Below the pieces are notes generated by a model. The model did no database searches, had not been told where the DNA came from, and saw nothing but the letters and a program-made list of their open reading frames with translations. The position numbers and the translations under genes are program-made. Positions 23,929 to 32,218 of a stretch of DNA of 64,000 nucleotides are shown piece by piece. This stretch comes from CAYVOV01 sp964453525 (GTDB taxonomy: Bacteria > Chloroflexota > Dehalococcoidia > Dehalococcoidales > UBA2162), in contig CAYVOV010000018.1 in NCBI GenBank assembly GCA_964453525.1, positions 28,224 through 92,223 of the forward strand, written 5' to 3'. Numbering within the stretch: the stretch's first letter is position 1; every line of letters begins with the position of its first letter.

Positions 23929-24093
23929 CTTAATCATAGTTGCACAAGCAACAATGAATATCAATATTTCTTTGGCCGCTATGGTTCCCTTCGGCTTCAC
24001 TCAGGACAGGCTAGCTACTCACCATGAGCGGCATTTATTCCCGCTCACCCTGAGCTTGTCGAAGGGCCTCCAACTAAGATTAAGAAGAATCCC
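23929..24093. repeat. Dispersed repeat family C
   Basis: About 160 bp that recur in inverted orientation at 31532-31672. Landmarks are TTAATCATAGTTG, TGAATATCAATATTTCTTT, CACCATGAGCGGCA and CCCTGAGCTTGTCGAAGGG. It lies directly against the family B copy. Non-coding. Confidence 0.85.
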
Positions 24094-24169
24094 AATACCT
24101 TTTTTACAGAAATTCTTGACATTTATCACGGATACTTTAAGGAACACTAGGGCAATAAGTAATAGAATT

Positions 24170-24706
24170 CTAAAGCAGCTTGTAGTGCCACCCTTTCTGC
24201 CAGCTGAACGGAGCGCTGACGATGTCCGATAAATCTTTTCCTGATAGCATAACATCGAGTGCCCAGCGTGTGGCTGAGTGACCGATAATAACCACCCGCT
24301 TACCATCCCAGTCAGGCGTAAGGTCATTCAGGAAATCCCGGACACGTCTTACAACGTCATTATAGCTCTCACCTTCCGGGAACGGTTCATCAATATGTCT
24401 GGACCGTTCTGCTTCCAGCTGGGTGGCAGGTGCACCGTTAAGAGCTCCATAGTTACATTCCCGTAAACGTTCGTCCGGGTAAACAGGGACTCCGGAATCA
24501 CCGAAGGCAATATCGGCGGTTTCGGCAGCCCGGGCCAGGTCTGAAGTAAAGACGGCATCGATTCGTTCGTCCAGCCTCCGCTTTCCCAGTTCCTTTGCCT
24601 GGTGTCTTCCCTTCTCCGACAAAGGACTGTCAAGCCAGCCTGATGCCACTCCGCGTTCATTGTCTACGCTACTGGAATGGGTCTCGAAAACGACTTCAAT
24701 GCTCAT
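24170..24706 (-). CDS. Histidine phosphatase superfamily protein with variant motif
   Basis: 178 residues. The fold is clear: GWLDSPLSEKGRHQAKELG, VFTSDLARAAETA, the acidic segment RLRECNYGALNG and the late VVIIGHSATRWALD histidine. The usual N-terminal RHG is replaced by ETHS, which keeps the nucleophilic histidine but loses the first phosphate-binding arginine and the glycine. Activity is therefore likely but altered. Substrate unknown. Confidence 0.8.
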   Translation of the reverse strand: MSIEVVFETHSSSVDNERGVASGWLDSPLSEKGRHQAKELGKRRLDERIDAVFTSDLARAAETADIAFGDSGVPVYPDERLRECNYGALNGAPATQLEAERSRHIDEPFPEGESYNDVVRRVRDFLNDLTPDWDGKRVVIIGHSATRWALDVMLSGKDLSDIVSAPFSWQKGWHYKLL

Positions 24707-24783
24707 AAACAGGACTCATGCACTATATTTGCAGTTCAGGATTGAGTCACATTCTAGCCTATTATAAGTCAGAGACCAACCTG

Positions 24784-25452
24784 TCAAAAAGTGGTCCCGG
24801 CAATAATTACTGTGAACCCGGCATCAGTTGAAAGTCCATCAGCCGGGCTTTCAATTTCTTTCACTTCTCCCGGCTGCTGAAAGAGGGTTGAGATTACCTT
24901 TTCGATTCCGAATCCCGAATCTGCCAGCAGGCTCTCTATTTCCCGGTAGCTGTAGAGTGTGGCGTGGCTGTAAAAACGGTGTCCTTCTTCCTTTTTTACC
25001 TGGTAGAACCTGCCCCAGGGACTTTCCCGCAGCACAACTCCTAGTACCAGCTTGCCGTCCGCTTTCAGGATTCGTTGGGCTTCCCGCAGCGCTACGGCCG
25101 GTGAGTCCAGGAAACAAAGAGTCACTATCAGGAAGACGGTACCGTAACTGACGTCGGAGAATGGCAGCTCTTCTCCTCTGCCGTGAAACACCTTTATTCC
25201 CCGCCGCTCCGCAATCTTAAGGAGCTTTACCGAAGGGTCAATGCCGGTATCTATGCCCAGGGCTTGAGCAAAACGCCCGCTGCCCACTCCCACTTCAAGC
25301 CAGGGTTGGGGCAGCAGGGGAAGCACTTTCCGGAAGGCTTTCACCTCGCTATCAAAGATGAGTTTTCCTTCCTCTTCATCAAACCAGGCGTCATACGCTT
25401 CAGCCAGGGGATCGAAAAGTGAGCTGTTGCCATTCTCGGCTGAATAAGTCAC
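24784..25452 (-). CDS. Class I SAM-dependent methyltransferase
   Basis: 222 residues of the UbiE/Methyltransf_11 type. Motif I is LEVGVGSGRFAQAL, motif II lies around GIDPSVKLLKIAERRG and the GRGEELPFSD segment ends the cofactor site. The N-terminal FDPLAEAYDAWFDEEEGK is typical of the family. The substrate cannot be read. It lies just downstream of the mrp gene on the same strand. Confidence 0.88.
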   Translation of the reverse strand: MTYSAENGNSSLFDPLAEAYDAWFDEEEGKLIFDSEVKAFRKVLPLLPQPWLEVGVGSGRFAQALGIDTGIDPSVKLLKIAERRGIKVFHGRGEELPFSDVSYGTVFLIVTLCFLDSPAVALREAQRILKADGKLVLGVVLRESPWGRFYQVKKEEGHRFYSHATLYSYREIESLLADSGFGIEKVISTLFQQPGEVKEIESPADGLSTDAGFTVIIAGTTF

Positions 25453-25466
25453 AGAATGTCTTCCTT

Positions 25467-26471
25467 TTACCCGGATTTTTCTGATACTGCTTGAGAAAGA
25501 GTCTTGCCCAGGCTGTCGATAATCTCAGCATCATAACGTTCGAGGTTGCCCTCGTCACACAGCGTGGCAAGCTGCGGGTCAATCGGTAGTTGTCCGAGGA
25601 AAGGTGCCCCCACATCCCTGGCCAGTTCCTCTCCACGGCTCCTGCCGAAGAGCTCAATCTTCTTATCTATCTCCGGCACATAAAGATAACTCATATTCTC
25701 CAACACTCCCAGGACAGGTTTGTCCATTCGGTGTGCCATACTTACCGCTTTTCTGACAATCATCTTTGTCAGGTCCTGGGGAGTCAGTACAATGACTACG
25801 CCCGATACGGGCAGTGTCTGCATTACCGTCAACGGAGCGTCGGCCGTGCCCGGTGGAAGGTCGACAATTAAATAGTCCAGTTTGCCCCAGAGCACCTCTT
25901 CCCAGAACTGGGTAATCGCCCGCCCGATGAGAGGACCACGCCAGATAACGGCATCTTCTTCACTGGGCAAGAGAAGGTTTATCGACATTATCTCAATGCC
26001 TGACTTTGACATCACCGGCAGCAGCGCAGTTTCGTTCCCGGAAGGCCGGTCCGTGATGCCGAACATCTTGGGAATGCTGGGTCCGGTAATATCCGCATCC
26101 AGGATACCCACCTCAAAGCCCCGACGCCTGAGGGCGATGGCAATGAGGCCGGAGATGAGTGACTTGCCCACTCCTCCCTTACCGCTCATTACCGCCAGGA
26201 TATTTCCTATCTCGTTCAATTCGTTCGGCTTCGCATCGGTGAATTCCACCGTTATATCTTTAGCTTCATCCAGTTTCTCAATGGCCTCTCTTGTCTTATT
26301 CTTTATCCAGTCCTGAGCGCCCGTTATCAACCCGGTGGAAGCCAGAGTAACCTTAACCGTACTGTCAGCTATGGCGATGGCGCGGACAAGATTCAGGTCT
26401 TCAATGCTGCGACTTACGGCGGGTACCAGCACTTCTTTGAGGCTGTTCTTTACTTGATGCTCGGTTAACAT
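25467..26471 (-). CDS. mrp: Mrp/NBP35-type iron-sulfur carrier ATPase
   Basis: 334 residues. An N-terminal MIP18/DUF59 domain (VKNSLKEVLVPAVSRSIEDL) is followed by the deviant Walker A MSGKGGVGKS, switch I near LDADITGPSIPKMFG, and LPPGTADAPLTVMQ. Mrp proteins transfer [4Fe-4S] clusters. The usual CxxC near the C-terminus is not evident, which would be unusual for a cluster carrier. It is the last gene of the NifX/MinD operon. Confidence 0.88.
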   Translation of the reverse strand: MLTEHQVKNSLKEVLVPAVSRSIEDLNLVRAIAIADSTVKVTLASTGLITGAQDWIKNKTREAIEKLDEAKDITVEFTDAKPNELNEIGNILAVMSGKGGVGKSLISGLIAIALRRRGFEVGILDADITGPSIPKMFGITDRPSGNETALLPVMSKSGIEIMSINLLLPSEEDAVIWRGPLIGRAITQFWEEVLWGKLDYLIVDLPPGTADAPLTVMQTLPVSGVVIVLTPQDLTKMIVRKAVSMAHRMDKPVLGVLENMSYLYVPEIDKKIELFGRSRGEELARDVGAPFLGQLPIDPQLATLCDEGNLERYDAEIIDSLGKTLSQAVSEKSG

Positions 26472-26508
26472 AAAAATGCCTCCATAATCAATAAATAATC
26501 TGACTTCA

Positions 26509-26907
26509 TTAATGTAATCTCTCCATAAGGTTGGGCAGTGTACCGGCTATATACTGGCTTATTGCTTCATCGATGCTCCGGATATCGGTAACTACCGTTT
26601 CGATGTTGTTACTCCTCATACTTTCGTACGCGCCCCAGCCCATGCCGCCGGCGATAAGGACCTGACAGTCGGATATAGTCTGAGCCATGCTGGCGTGCCT
26701 CGACTGCGCTCCGGCATCGTAACCGTGGCGTTCTCCCGGTGCCGTTTCCGGGTGCTGGTGAGCGGCAAAGGTATGGTGTCCGGTCTTCTCCCGTGTTTCC
26801 TTGTTTACGACCTTGCCGTCTTCAACAGTAGCTACCAGGTATAGCGGCGCTCTGCCGAAGTGCTGGCTGATTGTGTTACCATCTTCAGTTATTGTGGCTA
26901 TTTTCAT
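26509..26907 (-). CDS. NifX/NafY-like iron-molybdenum cofactor-binding domain protein, histidine-rich
   Basis: 132 residues. MKIATITEDGNTISQHFGRAPLY at the start and the GGMGWGAYESMRSNNIETV core identify the dinitrogenase cofactor-binding fold. An inserted loop around residues 40-70 is rich in histidine (TGHHTFAAHQHPE, GERHGYD, QSRHASM), suggesting metal binding. No nitrogenase genes are present, so the ligand is probably another metal cluster. Confidence 0.85.
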   Translation of the reverse strand: MKIATITEDGNTISQHFGRAPLYLVATVEDGKVVNKETREKTGHHTFAAHQHPETAPGERHGYDAGAQSRHASMAQTISDCQVLIAGGMGWGAYESMRSNNIETVVTDIRSIDEAISQYIAGTLPNLMERLH

Positions 26908-26923
26908 TTATCTCTCCCCTTTT

Positions 26924-27214
26924 TTACTCTACCTCAAGCTTATATTCCGGTACTCCATTAACTTGGGATAGTCTAAGGATTACTTTTTTCCCCTCGGCAA
27001 GGAGTCTCTCCGATTCGATGCGCAGCTTCTCAGATTCCGGGGACTGCAGGAAGTTTACAATCATCTCATACTTATCCTGTAATTTTTTATCATCCCTTTC
27101 ATCTCTTAGAAGCTCCCGAAGGCAATCGTTAAGCTCTTTCTCGGCGAGGCATTTTATGCATTTACCCGGTATCTCATTGTTTGAATACTCTGGCTCCAGG
27201 TTGATAGATTCCAT
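26924..27214 (-). CDS. Small acidic helical protein of the NifX/MinD operon
   Basis: 96 residues. A CIKC pair near residue 18 is followed by two long charged helices (LRELLRDERDDKKLQDKYEMI, SERLLAEGKKVIL). It sits between MinD and NifX genes with 12- to 17-base spacers, so it is operon-linked. Function unknown. Confidence 0.65.
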   Translation of the reverse strand: MESINLEPEYSNNEIPGKCIKCLAEKELNDCLRELLRDERDDKKLQDKYEMIVNFLQSPESEKLRIESERLLAEGKKVILRLSQVNGVPEYKLEVE

Positions 27215-27226
27215 AATAATGCTCCC

Positions 27227-28087
27227 TTAACTGTTGAGATATTCCCGTACGTTTCTCCATAGTGCCTCTATCTTTCCGGATACTCTGTTCCCTTTACATT
27301 CAATAACCGGCAGGCCTTGTACTATGGCTTCTGTAAAAACGTTGTCGAATGGAATTCGTGAGGCTACCTCTATCCCTTGACCGAGGCAGTATTCCTCTAT
27401 TTGCCGGGTATTTTTTTCGTTAATATCGTACTTGTTAATACAGACCAGGGGCTGGACTTTGAAATGATGGCAGACGCCGAGTATGCGTTCCAGGTCATGA
27501 ATACCGGATAGTGTCGGTTCTGTTATAAGGAGGGCAAGGCCTACTCCGGAAAGTGAGGATATTACCGGGCAGCCGATGCCGGGGGGCCCATCAGTTACTA
27601 TATAGTCGAATCCTGATTTGTCGGCTATTTCCTGTGCCTGTTCTCTGACCGTTGCCACCAGCTTCCCCGAGTTCTCCTGGGCTATTCCGAGCCTGGCGTG
27701 TACAAGCGGTCCATACTTAGTATCGGAGATAAACCACTCACCGGCAAGATTATTCTTCATCGTTATTGCTTCTTCCGGACATATCTGCCAGCAGAATCCG
27801 CAACCTTCGCAGGAGATAGGGTCAACCTTGCAGTCACTAATCGCATTAAAGCGGCACAGTTCCTGGCAGAGTCCGCAGCCGGTGCACAAATCTTCATTTA
27901 TTGCGGCAACCTGACCGCTCCAGAATTCGTGCTCCTCCACTTGGTGTGGCTGAAGGAGAAGATGCAGGTCAGCAGCGTCAACATCACAGTCAGCCAGTAC
28001 TTTGTTGCCGGCAAGGGCGGCAAAAGAGCCGACGATGCTTGTCTTTCCGGTGCCTCCTTTACCGCTTAACACAACCAGTTCTTTCAT
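27227..28087 (-). CDS. MinD/ParA-type ATPase with inserted 2x[4Fe-4S] ferredoxin (second copy)
   Basis: 286 residues. Walker A SGKGGTGKTS at residues 8-17, then at about 60-110 two ferredoxin motifs (CTGCGLCQELC and CEGCGFCWQICP), and switch II DGPPGIGCPVI. Known as the (4Fe-4S)-binding MinD family, always paired and linked to NifX-like proteins. The pair is thought to act in metal-cluster handling. It overlaps its paralogue by 29 bases. Confidence 0.9.
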   Translation of the reverse strand: MKELVVLSGKGGTGKTSIVGSFAALAGNKVLADCDVDAADLHLLLQPHQVEEHEFWSGQVAAINEDLCTGCGLCQELCRFNAISDCKVDPISCEGCGFCWQICPEEAITMKNNLAGEWFISDTKYGPLVHARLGIAQENSGKLVATVREQAQEIADKSGFDYIVTDGPPGIGCPVISSLSGVGLALLITEPTLSGIHDLERILGVCHHFKVQPLVCINKYDINEKNTRQIEEYCLGQGIEVASRIPFDNVFTEAIVQGLPVIECKGNRVSGKIEALWRNVREYLNS

Positions 28088-28925
28088 TCACAATCTCCCG
28101 AATGTTGTCGTAGAGCGATAAAAATTTTACCTGCCAGTCAGTTATGCCAGCGGCAAGAGTTATACCTCTTGAATAAAGGTCAGCAATCTCTCTGTCAAGA
28201 GGAATGGTGAGCAGCACCGGTATATCTTCCCTCCGGCAGAATTCAGTAATATTCGAATTATCACCGCCGGCACGGTTGATAATCACGCCGTAAGGTATAT
28301 CCATCCTGCATACCGTTTCCACAGCCAGGACCAGGTCGTTGAGTCCGAAAGGTGTCGGCTCCGTTACCAGCAGGCAGTAATCGCTATCTTTGACCGAGTC
28401 CACCACCGGGCAGGAAGTCCCGGGTGGAGCGTCAATGATAACAAAGTTTTCGCTGCTGGTCTGTTCTTTCACCTTTCTTATTACCGGAGGCGCCATAGCT
28501 TCACCAATGGTCAGCCTACCGTGGATAAATTCAATGCCATCTGCATTTCCAAATTCAATGATACCTGCCTCTCTGCCCTTCTCGGAAATAGCCTTTTCCG
28601 GGCACAGATAGCTGCAGGCGCCGCAGCCGTGACACAGGTTAGAAAAGACCAGTGAATGCTTGCCGAAGATGGCGATGGCGTTAAAAGCGCATATTTCGGC
28701 GCACTTGCCGCAGAAAGTACATTTTCTCTCGTCGATTTCAGGTACGGGAACGCAGACTGCCTCTCCACCAGTAATAACAGGTTTAAGGAAAATGTGAGCG
28801 TTCGGCTCCTCGACATCGCAGTCGAGAAACTGCACCCTTTCTCTGTTCTTCAGGGAAATGGCAAGACTGGTCGCCACAAGTGTCTTGCCGGTTCCTCCTT
28901 TACCGCTGGCAACTGATACAATCAT
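28059..28925 (-). CDS. MinD/ParA-type ATPase with inserted 2x[4Fe-4S] ferredoxin (first copy)
   Basis: 288 residues. Walker A SGKGGTGKTL, ferredoxin motifs CTFCGKCAEIC and CHGCGACSYLCP, and switch II DAPPGTSCPVV. Paralogous to the following gene, likely forming a heterodimer in which each subunit brings two clusters. The 29-base overlap with the next gene implies coupled translation. Confidence 0.9.
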   Translation of the reverse strand: MIVSVASGKGGTGKTLVATSLAISLKNRERVQFLDCDVEEPNAHIFLKPVITGGEAVCVPVPEIDERKCTFCGKCAEICAFNAIAIFGKHSLVFSNLCHGCGACSYLCPEKAISEKGREAGIIEFGNADGIEFIHGRLTIGEAMAPPVIRKVKEQTSSENFVIIDAPPGTSCPVVDSVKDSDYCLLVTEPTPFGLNDLVLAVETVCRMDIPYGVIINRAGGDNSNITEFCRREDIPVLLTIPLDREIADLYSRGITLAAGITDWQVKFLSLYDNIREIVNERTGCVKR

Positions 28926-28946
28926 GATATTTTCTACTCTGGTAAA

Positions 28947-29423
28947 TTACATCCCCCGGTATATGCGTCTGCTTTGGCCACTACCTCTACCCATTCCACC
29001 CCCTCTACCTATACCCATACGCCTGCCCCTGCCCATACCTTGACCTGTGCCTGTCACAGGATTCACGCCGGACTTGGCGGCGGTACTCGGTTGCGAACTG
29101 GGCTGATATTTACCTGATTTATAGCCCTCAATAGCGTCCTGGACTTTCCCGGTGACTCCAGTGATTACCTTTATTCCTGCTGAATCAAGTACCTGATAAG
29201 CATTGGGCCCGCAGTTTCCGGTCAGGACTGCTTCTACTCCTTTACCGGCAATCATCTGGCTGGCTGAAGTTCCGGCTCCTCCGGAAGCTGCGGCGCCTGA
29301 GTTCTCTATTGCCTCAAACTGCATTGTTTCGGGGTCGACGATGATAAAGTACTGGCACCGTCCGAAACGCGGGTCTATATCGGCATCAAGTGAAGGTGCT
29401 GTTGCTGATACAGCTATTTTCAT
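28947..29423 (-). CDS. NifX-like protein with Gly/Arg/Met-rich tail
   Basis: 158 residues. Residues 1-110 are the cofactor-binding fold (MKIAVSATAPSLDADIDPRFG and VEAVLTGNCGPNAYQVL). The last 35 residues are low complexity, built of GRG, GMGRG and RRMG units. Similar tails occur on three neighbouring, unrelated proteins. The fold part binds Fe-Mo-like clusters in relatives. Confidence 0.85.
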   Translation of the reverse strand: MKIAVSATAPSLDADIDPRFGRCQYFIIVDPETMQFEAIENSGAAASGGAGTSASQMIAGKGVEAVLTGNCGPNAYQVLDSAGIKVITGVTGKVQDAIEGYKSGKYQPSSQPSTAAKSGVNPVTGTGQGMGRGRRMGIGRGGGMGRGSGQSRRIYRGM

Positions 29424-29491
29424 ATTAAATTACCTCTTTCCTGGTTGAAGACAGCGATATCGTTAAAGATATACCTTGGCCAGATAGATTA

Positions 29492-29779
29492 TTATTCCTG
29501 TGGTTCTCTGGTTTGTAGTTCACTAATTCTGTTCTCAATCTCCTCAAGCTGCCGTTTCAGGGCATTCGATTCCTCTTTCAGGAAGCCTATTTCCTGCTCC
29601 GGGGTCATCCTGGGTGCATAGGGTGTCTGGCCCCATTCACCATATCTGCCATAAACGGCAGGGGCATAGCCGGGTGCCAGTTCAGGAGACCAGCAGCGGG
29701 GAAGCCCACCTCTGCCTCTCCCGACGTAAGGCCAGGCAGGAGATGCTCCTCGAAAGCCAAATCCTCGTCCGTAAGTCAT
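29492..29779 (-). CDS. DUF5320-type protein
   Basis: 95 residues. The N-terminal half is Gly/Arg/Tyr/Pro-rich (TYGRGFGFRGASPAWPYVGRG), and the C-terminal part is a coiled coil (EQEIGFLKEESNALKRQLEE). This layout matches DUF5320, which is found in anaerobes with NifX and MinD genes. Role unknown; oligomerisation through the coiled coil is likely. Confidence 0.75.
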   Translation of the reverse strand: MTYGRGFGFRGASPAWPYVGRGRGGLPRCWSPELAPGYAPAVYGRYGEWGQTPYAPRMTPEQEIGFLKEESNALKRQLEEIENRISELQTREPQE

Positions 29780-29811
29780 ATCAGTACCTCCTTTTTTGTT
29801 AATGACTGCTA

Positions 29812-30234
29812 CTACCGATAACGTAAATAGCCGCGGTGATATGCGGGTGTCATTTGCAAGTAGTAGCCGGGGTCACTGCTCCACCACCTCCTGGGCAGCC
29901 ATGGATAGAAACGGCAGAACGGGTACGGATTACCCCGACCTAAACCAATACCTCTGCCGATACCCATGCCCATCCCTCTACCCCAGCTTCTAATTCCTCG
30001 GCCAAACCAGCCTCTTCCTCTCATCATCACTTCACCTCCTTTCCCCACCGGCGAGTAAATCGGTACTTTTTCACTTATTGCGTTTTCAGGACATACCGTT
30101 ATGCAGTATCCGCACTGGCGGCACCTATCCTGATTTATACTTGCCAGCCCATTGATAATGCTAATTGCCTGGAGCGGGCAGGTATCGGCGCATTCGCCGC
30201 AGCCAGTACATTTATTGCTGTCAATATAGAGCAT
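29812..30234 (-). CDS. 2x[4Fe-4S] ferredoxin with Gly/Arg-rich extension
   Basis: 140 residues. Residues 1-56 are a complete two-cluster ferredoxin (CTGCGECADTCP and CRQCGYCITVCP). From residue 68 a low-complexity tail (RGRGWFGRG, GRGMGMGIGRGIG) leads into an aromatic/proline-rich end (YPWLPRRWWSSD). The extension is foreign to normal ferredoxins and resembles DUF5320 proteins. Confidence 0.85.
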   Translation of the reverse strand: MLYIDSNKCTGCGECADTCPLQAISIINGLASINQDRCRQCGYCITVCPENAISEKVPIYSPVGKGGEVMMRGRGWFGRGIRSWGRGMGMGIGRGIGLGRGNPYPFCRFYPWLPRRWWSSDPGYYLQMTPAYHRGYLRYR

Positions 30235-30237
30235 AAT

Positions 30238-30966
30238 TTACCTCTCTATAATCAGCAGACAGACTCCCTTTTTAATCTGGCGGAAGGTAGCTCCCTGGCT
30301 GACGTAATACAGTACTGTTTCTGGTTCGACCACCTGTGTCCCGGCAACTGCATCTATTCCGTGGTCGAACAGTACAGGCGAAAGGGGCGTTGTCCCGCCG
30401 AGGATAACGACATACGCGCCTGGCTCACATAATCCCAGGAGTTGCGGGAGCGTGCCGTTTATCAGAGCGGTACCGGTAATGCCGACCACGTCTGCCACAG
30501 GGATAAGCCTTTCGGCTTCGGTTTCACTGAAATCTCCGGGCCGGGGATTCTGTTCGATTACCCATAACTCACCGGCTGACCGGTGGAGCCTGGGAACGAA
30601 CGGGAAATGCCCGACTATGGCTACTTTTTTGTCCCGCCCCTTTTCGATAAGCAAATCAGCGGCGTTACGTTCGGTGCAATGTTGCTCATCGATTTCGATA
30701 AGCGAGTTAATCGTTGCCATGCCTATCGCTGCCTCATTCGGGCTGGATGAGTATGCCATCTGCGCCAGTGCTCGGGCATCTTCATCCAGCAAAAACCCTG
30801 CCTTTTCCACGGGAGTACTGCTGTGATGCGGGCCGGAGTCGTGGGGGGTTGATGCCAGCCCGCAGTTTCTGGTGTATACCGCTGTCTGGAACGGACCCTG
30901 GCGTATATCCCGGACCGGTGTATTGTAATTCAATACGGAAAGTAAATCATCAATAATCTTCATCAA
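30238..30966 (-). CDS. DUF4213/DUF364 protein, possible heavy-metal chelation
   Basis: 242 residues. The N-terminal part (DDLLSVLNYNTPVRDIRQGP) is DUF4213, followed by DUF364 with a Rossmann-like KVAIVGHFPFVPRL and LWVIEQNPRPGDF, and VVGITGTALINGTL. DUF364 is thought to bind metals or metallocofactors. It begins six bases after the ferredoxin on the operon's upstream side and supports a metal-cofactor role for the cluster. Confidence 0.8.
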   Translation of the reverse strand: MMKIIDDLLSVLNYNTPVRDIRQGPFQTAVYTRNCGLASTPHDSGPHHSSTPVEKAGFLLDEDARALAQMAYSSSPNEAAIGMATINSLIEIDEQHCTERNAADLLIEKGRDKKVAIVGHFPFVPRLHRSAGELWVIEQNPRPGDFSETEAERLIPVADVVGITGTALINGTLPQLLGLCEPGAYVVILGGTTPLSPVLFDHGIDAVAGTQVVEPETVLYYVSQGATFRQIKKGVCLLIIER

Positions 30967-30972
30967 TGTACA

Positions 30973-31446
30973 TTACCTGTAACGTCTTCCTCGCATCCGT
31001 CTTCCCCGGCCTCTGCCACCTATACCGGCTCCGGCAGCCTGTAGAAGCGTAATATCCGTTGTATTGCAGGCGGGGCAGAAACCGGGCTGCCCTTCAAGCA
31101 TTGCTTCAAAAGGCATACTCCACTCGTGTCCTTCGATGCAGCGGAAGCGACTCATTGCCAGTCCGAAGTTTCCGCCGTTGATGCTTATTGCCTTGCCGTG
31201 GAGAAGGGCATCGGCAAGCTTCTTCCTGGCTGATTCCAGCACCCTCTGGAACGTGGGGCGGGAAATGCTCATTCTTTCGGCGCACTTCTCCTGCTCCAGT
31301 CCTTCAATGTCTTTAAGGCGGATTGCCTCGGCTTCCTCGACGGAGATGTTTACTTCCTCAAGGGCTCGCATCGGTATTCCGGCAGGTTTGAAGTAGGTTG
31401 TCTCCGGCAGGGAAGCGACGCGGCGGCATTTTACGGGTCTCGGCAT
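30973..31446 (-). CDS. DUF134 helix-turn-helix regulator
   Basis: 157 residues from the ATG at 31446 (MPRPVKCRRVASLPE, the family's usual beginning). The sigma-70 region-4-like HTH is ISVEEAEAIRLKDIEGLEQE, then RMSISRPTFQRVLESARKK. A zinc-binding part (CIEGHEW...CPAC) and a Gly/Arg-rich tail (GGRGRGRRMRGRRYR) follow. It is the first gene of the operon, directly below its promoter and palindrome, so it probably controls its own operon. Confidence 0.88.
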   Translation of the reverse strand: MPRPVKCRRVASLPETTYFKPAGIPMRALEEVNISVEEAEAIRLKDIEGLEQEKCAERMSISRPTFQRVLESARKKLADALLHGKAISINGGNFGLAMSRFRCIEGHEWSMPFEAMLEGQPGFCPACNTTDITLLQAAGAGIGGRGRGRRMRGRRYR

Positions 31447-31461
31447 CAACAAAACCTCTCG

Positions 31462-31487
31462 TTATTATGAGCATATGCTCATAATAA
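31462..31487. promoter_or_regulatory. 26-bp perfect palindrome, likely operator for the DUF134 operon
   Basis: Each arm is TTATTATGAGCAT or its complement, with no mismatches. It starts at the edge of the -10 box and covers the expected transcription start, so a bound dimer would repress. The downstream gene encodes an HTH regulator. Confidence 0.8.
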
Positions 31488-31515
31488 TTATAACATCGGA
31501 TCGGGAAATGGTCAA
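31487..31515 (-). promoter_or_regulatory. Promoter of the DUF134/NifX/MinD operon
   Basis: On the minus strand TTGACC (31510-31515) and a perfect TATAAT (31487-31492) are 17 bases apart. The palindrome follows directly. Confidence 0.85.
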
Positions 31516-31531
31516 GGTTCCGGGCGGAAGG

Positions 31532-31672
31532 GGTTCTTCTCAATCTTAGTTGGAGACCCTTCGACAAGCTCAGGGTGAGAGGGAATACGTGCCGCTCATG
31601 GTGAGCCTGTCGAACCACAGCGGCGAAAGAAATATTGATATTCATTGTTGCCTGTACAACCATGATTAAGTT
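31532..31672. repeat. Dispersed repeat family C, inverted copy
   Basis: Matches 23929-24093 in the opposite orientation, including TTCTTCTCAATCTTAGTTGG, CCCTTCGACAAGCTCAGGG, CGCTCATGGTGAG and AAAGAAATATTGATATTCA. Non-coding. Confidence 0.85.
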
Positions 31673-31764
31673 AAAGGGGCGGAGGAGCTTGTTCTTTGAG
31701 GGCGGGATATGATAGAATTCTCCTGTAAAAACAGGCTGGATGGTTCTGTTTTGTGCTTGTTAGG

Positions 31765-31840
31765 GGCGCATTCGTCTAGCGGTCAGGACACCGCCCTCTC
31801 AAGGCGGAGATCACGGGTTCGAATCCCGTATGCGCTACCA
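31765..31840 (+). tRNA. tRNA-Glu (CTC anticodon)
   Basis: 76 bases with encoded CCA. Anticodon loop CTCTCAA between CCGCC and GGCGG, T-arm CGGGTTCGAATCCCG, acceptor GGCGCAT/ATGCGCT. Its last 19 bases recur with one deletion at 35268-35285. Confidence 0.95.
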
Positions 31841-32174
31841 ATTTGGAAATGTCATTACCTCAAATTAGCTTCAGATTCCCAATATACTTGTGGAATCGCT
31901 TTCTGTTCAGGCTCGATTAAGCGGTAATAGTATTCCCTAATTTCGCAATTGGACTGAACACATGAAAAAGCACAGAATAGCACCAAATATCCACGGATGG
32001 AGAGAGTCTACGGAGACTCTTTTGACAATACCAAAGTCGACATCGTAAAGTTAATAATACCTTTAGGAACCTAATAAGAAATGGAATAAAAACACTATTA
32101 AGTGTCGGCTTCCTGTTGGTTTGCCTTTGCTAATTTCAATAAGCAACCAGCTTGGAAGCGGTGAATTGACGAAG
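31841..32174. other. Gap after tRNA-Glu with no recognisable gene
   Basis: About 330 AT-rich bases with scattered stops in all frames. No hairpin or repeat stands out. It would be the left end of the proposed tRNA-Glu island. Confidence 0.5.
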
Positions 32175-32196
32175 GAACCGGCCATTGAGCCGGTTC
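32175..32196 (+). terminator. Hairpin in the leader of the dehydrogenase gene
   Basis: GAACCGGC, six bases, GCCGGTTC, followed by TCCGTTTT. It ends 11 bases before the AGGAGG ribosome-binding region, so it is either a terminator for upstream transcription or an attenuator. Confidence 0.6.
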
Positions 32197-32218
32197 TCCG
32201 TTTTAATAGGAGGATATT

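Noticed and set aside
23792..24232. Long plus-strand open frame of 146 codons
   Set aside because: It runs through two dispersed repeats and the end of the phosphatase gene, has no ribosome-binding site, and its peptide recurs only because repeat C recurs.
31358..31663. Minus-strand open frame of 101 codons over repeat C
   Set aside because: The same repeat-derived peptide as near 24000; it covers the DUF134 promoter and operator.
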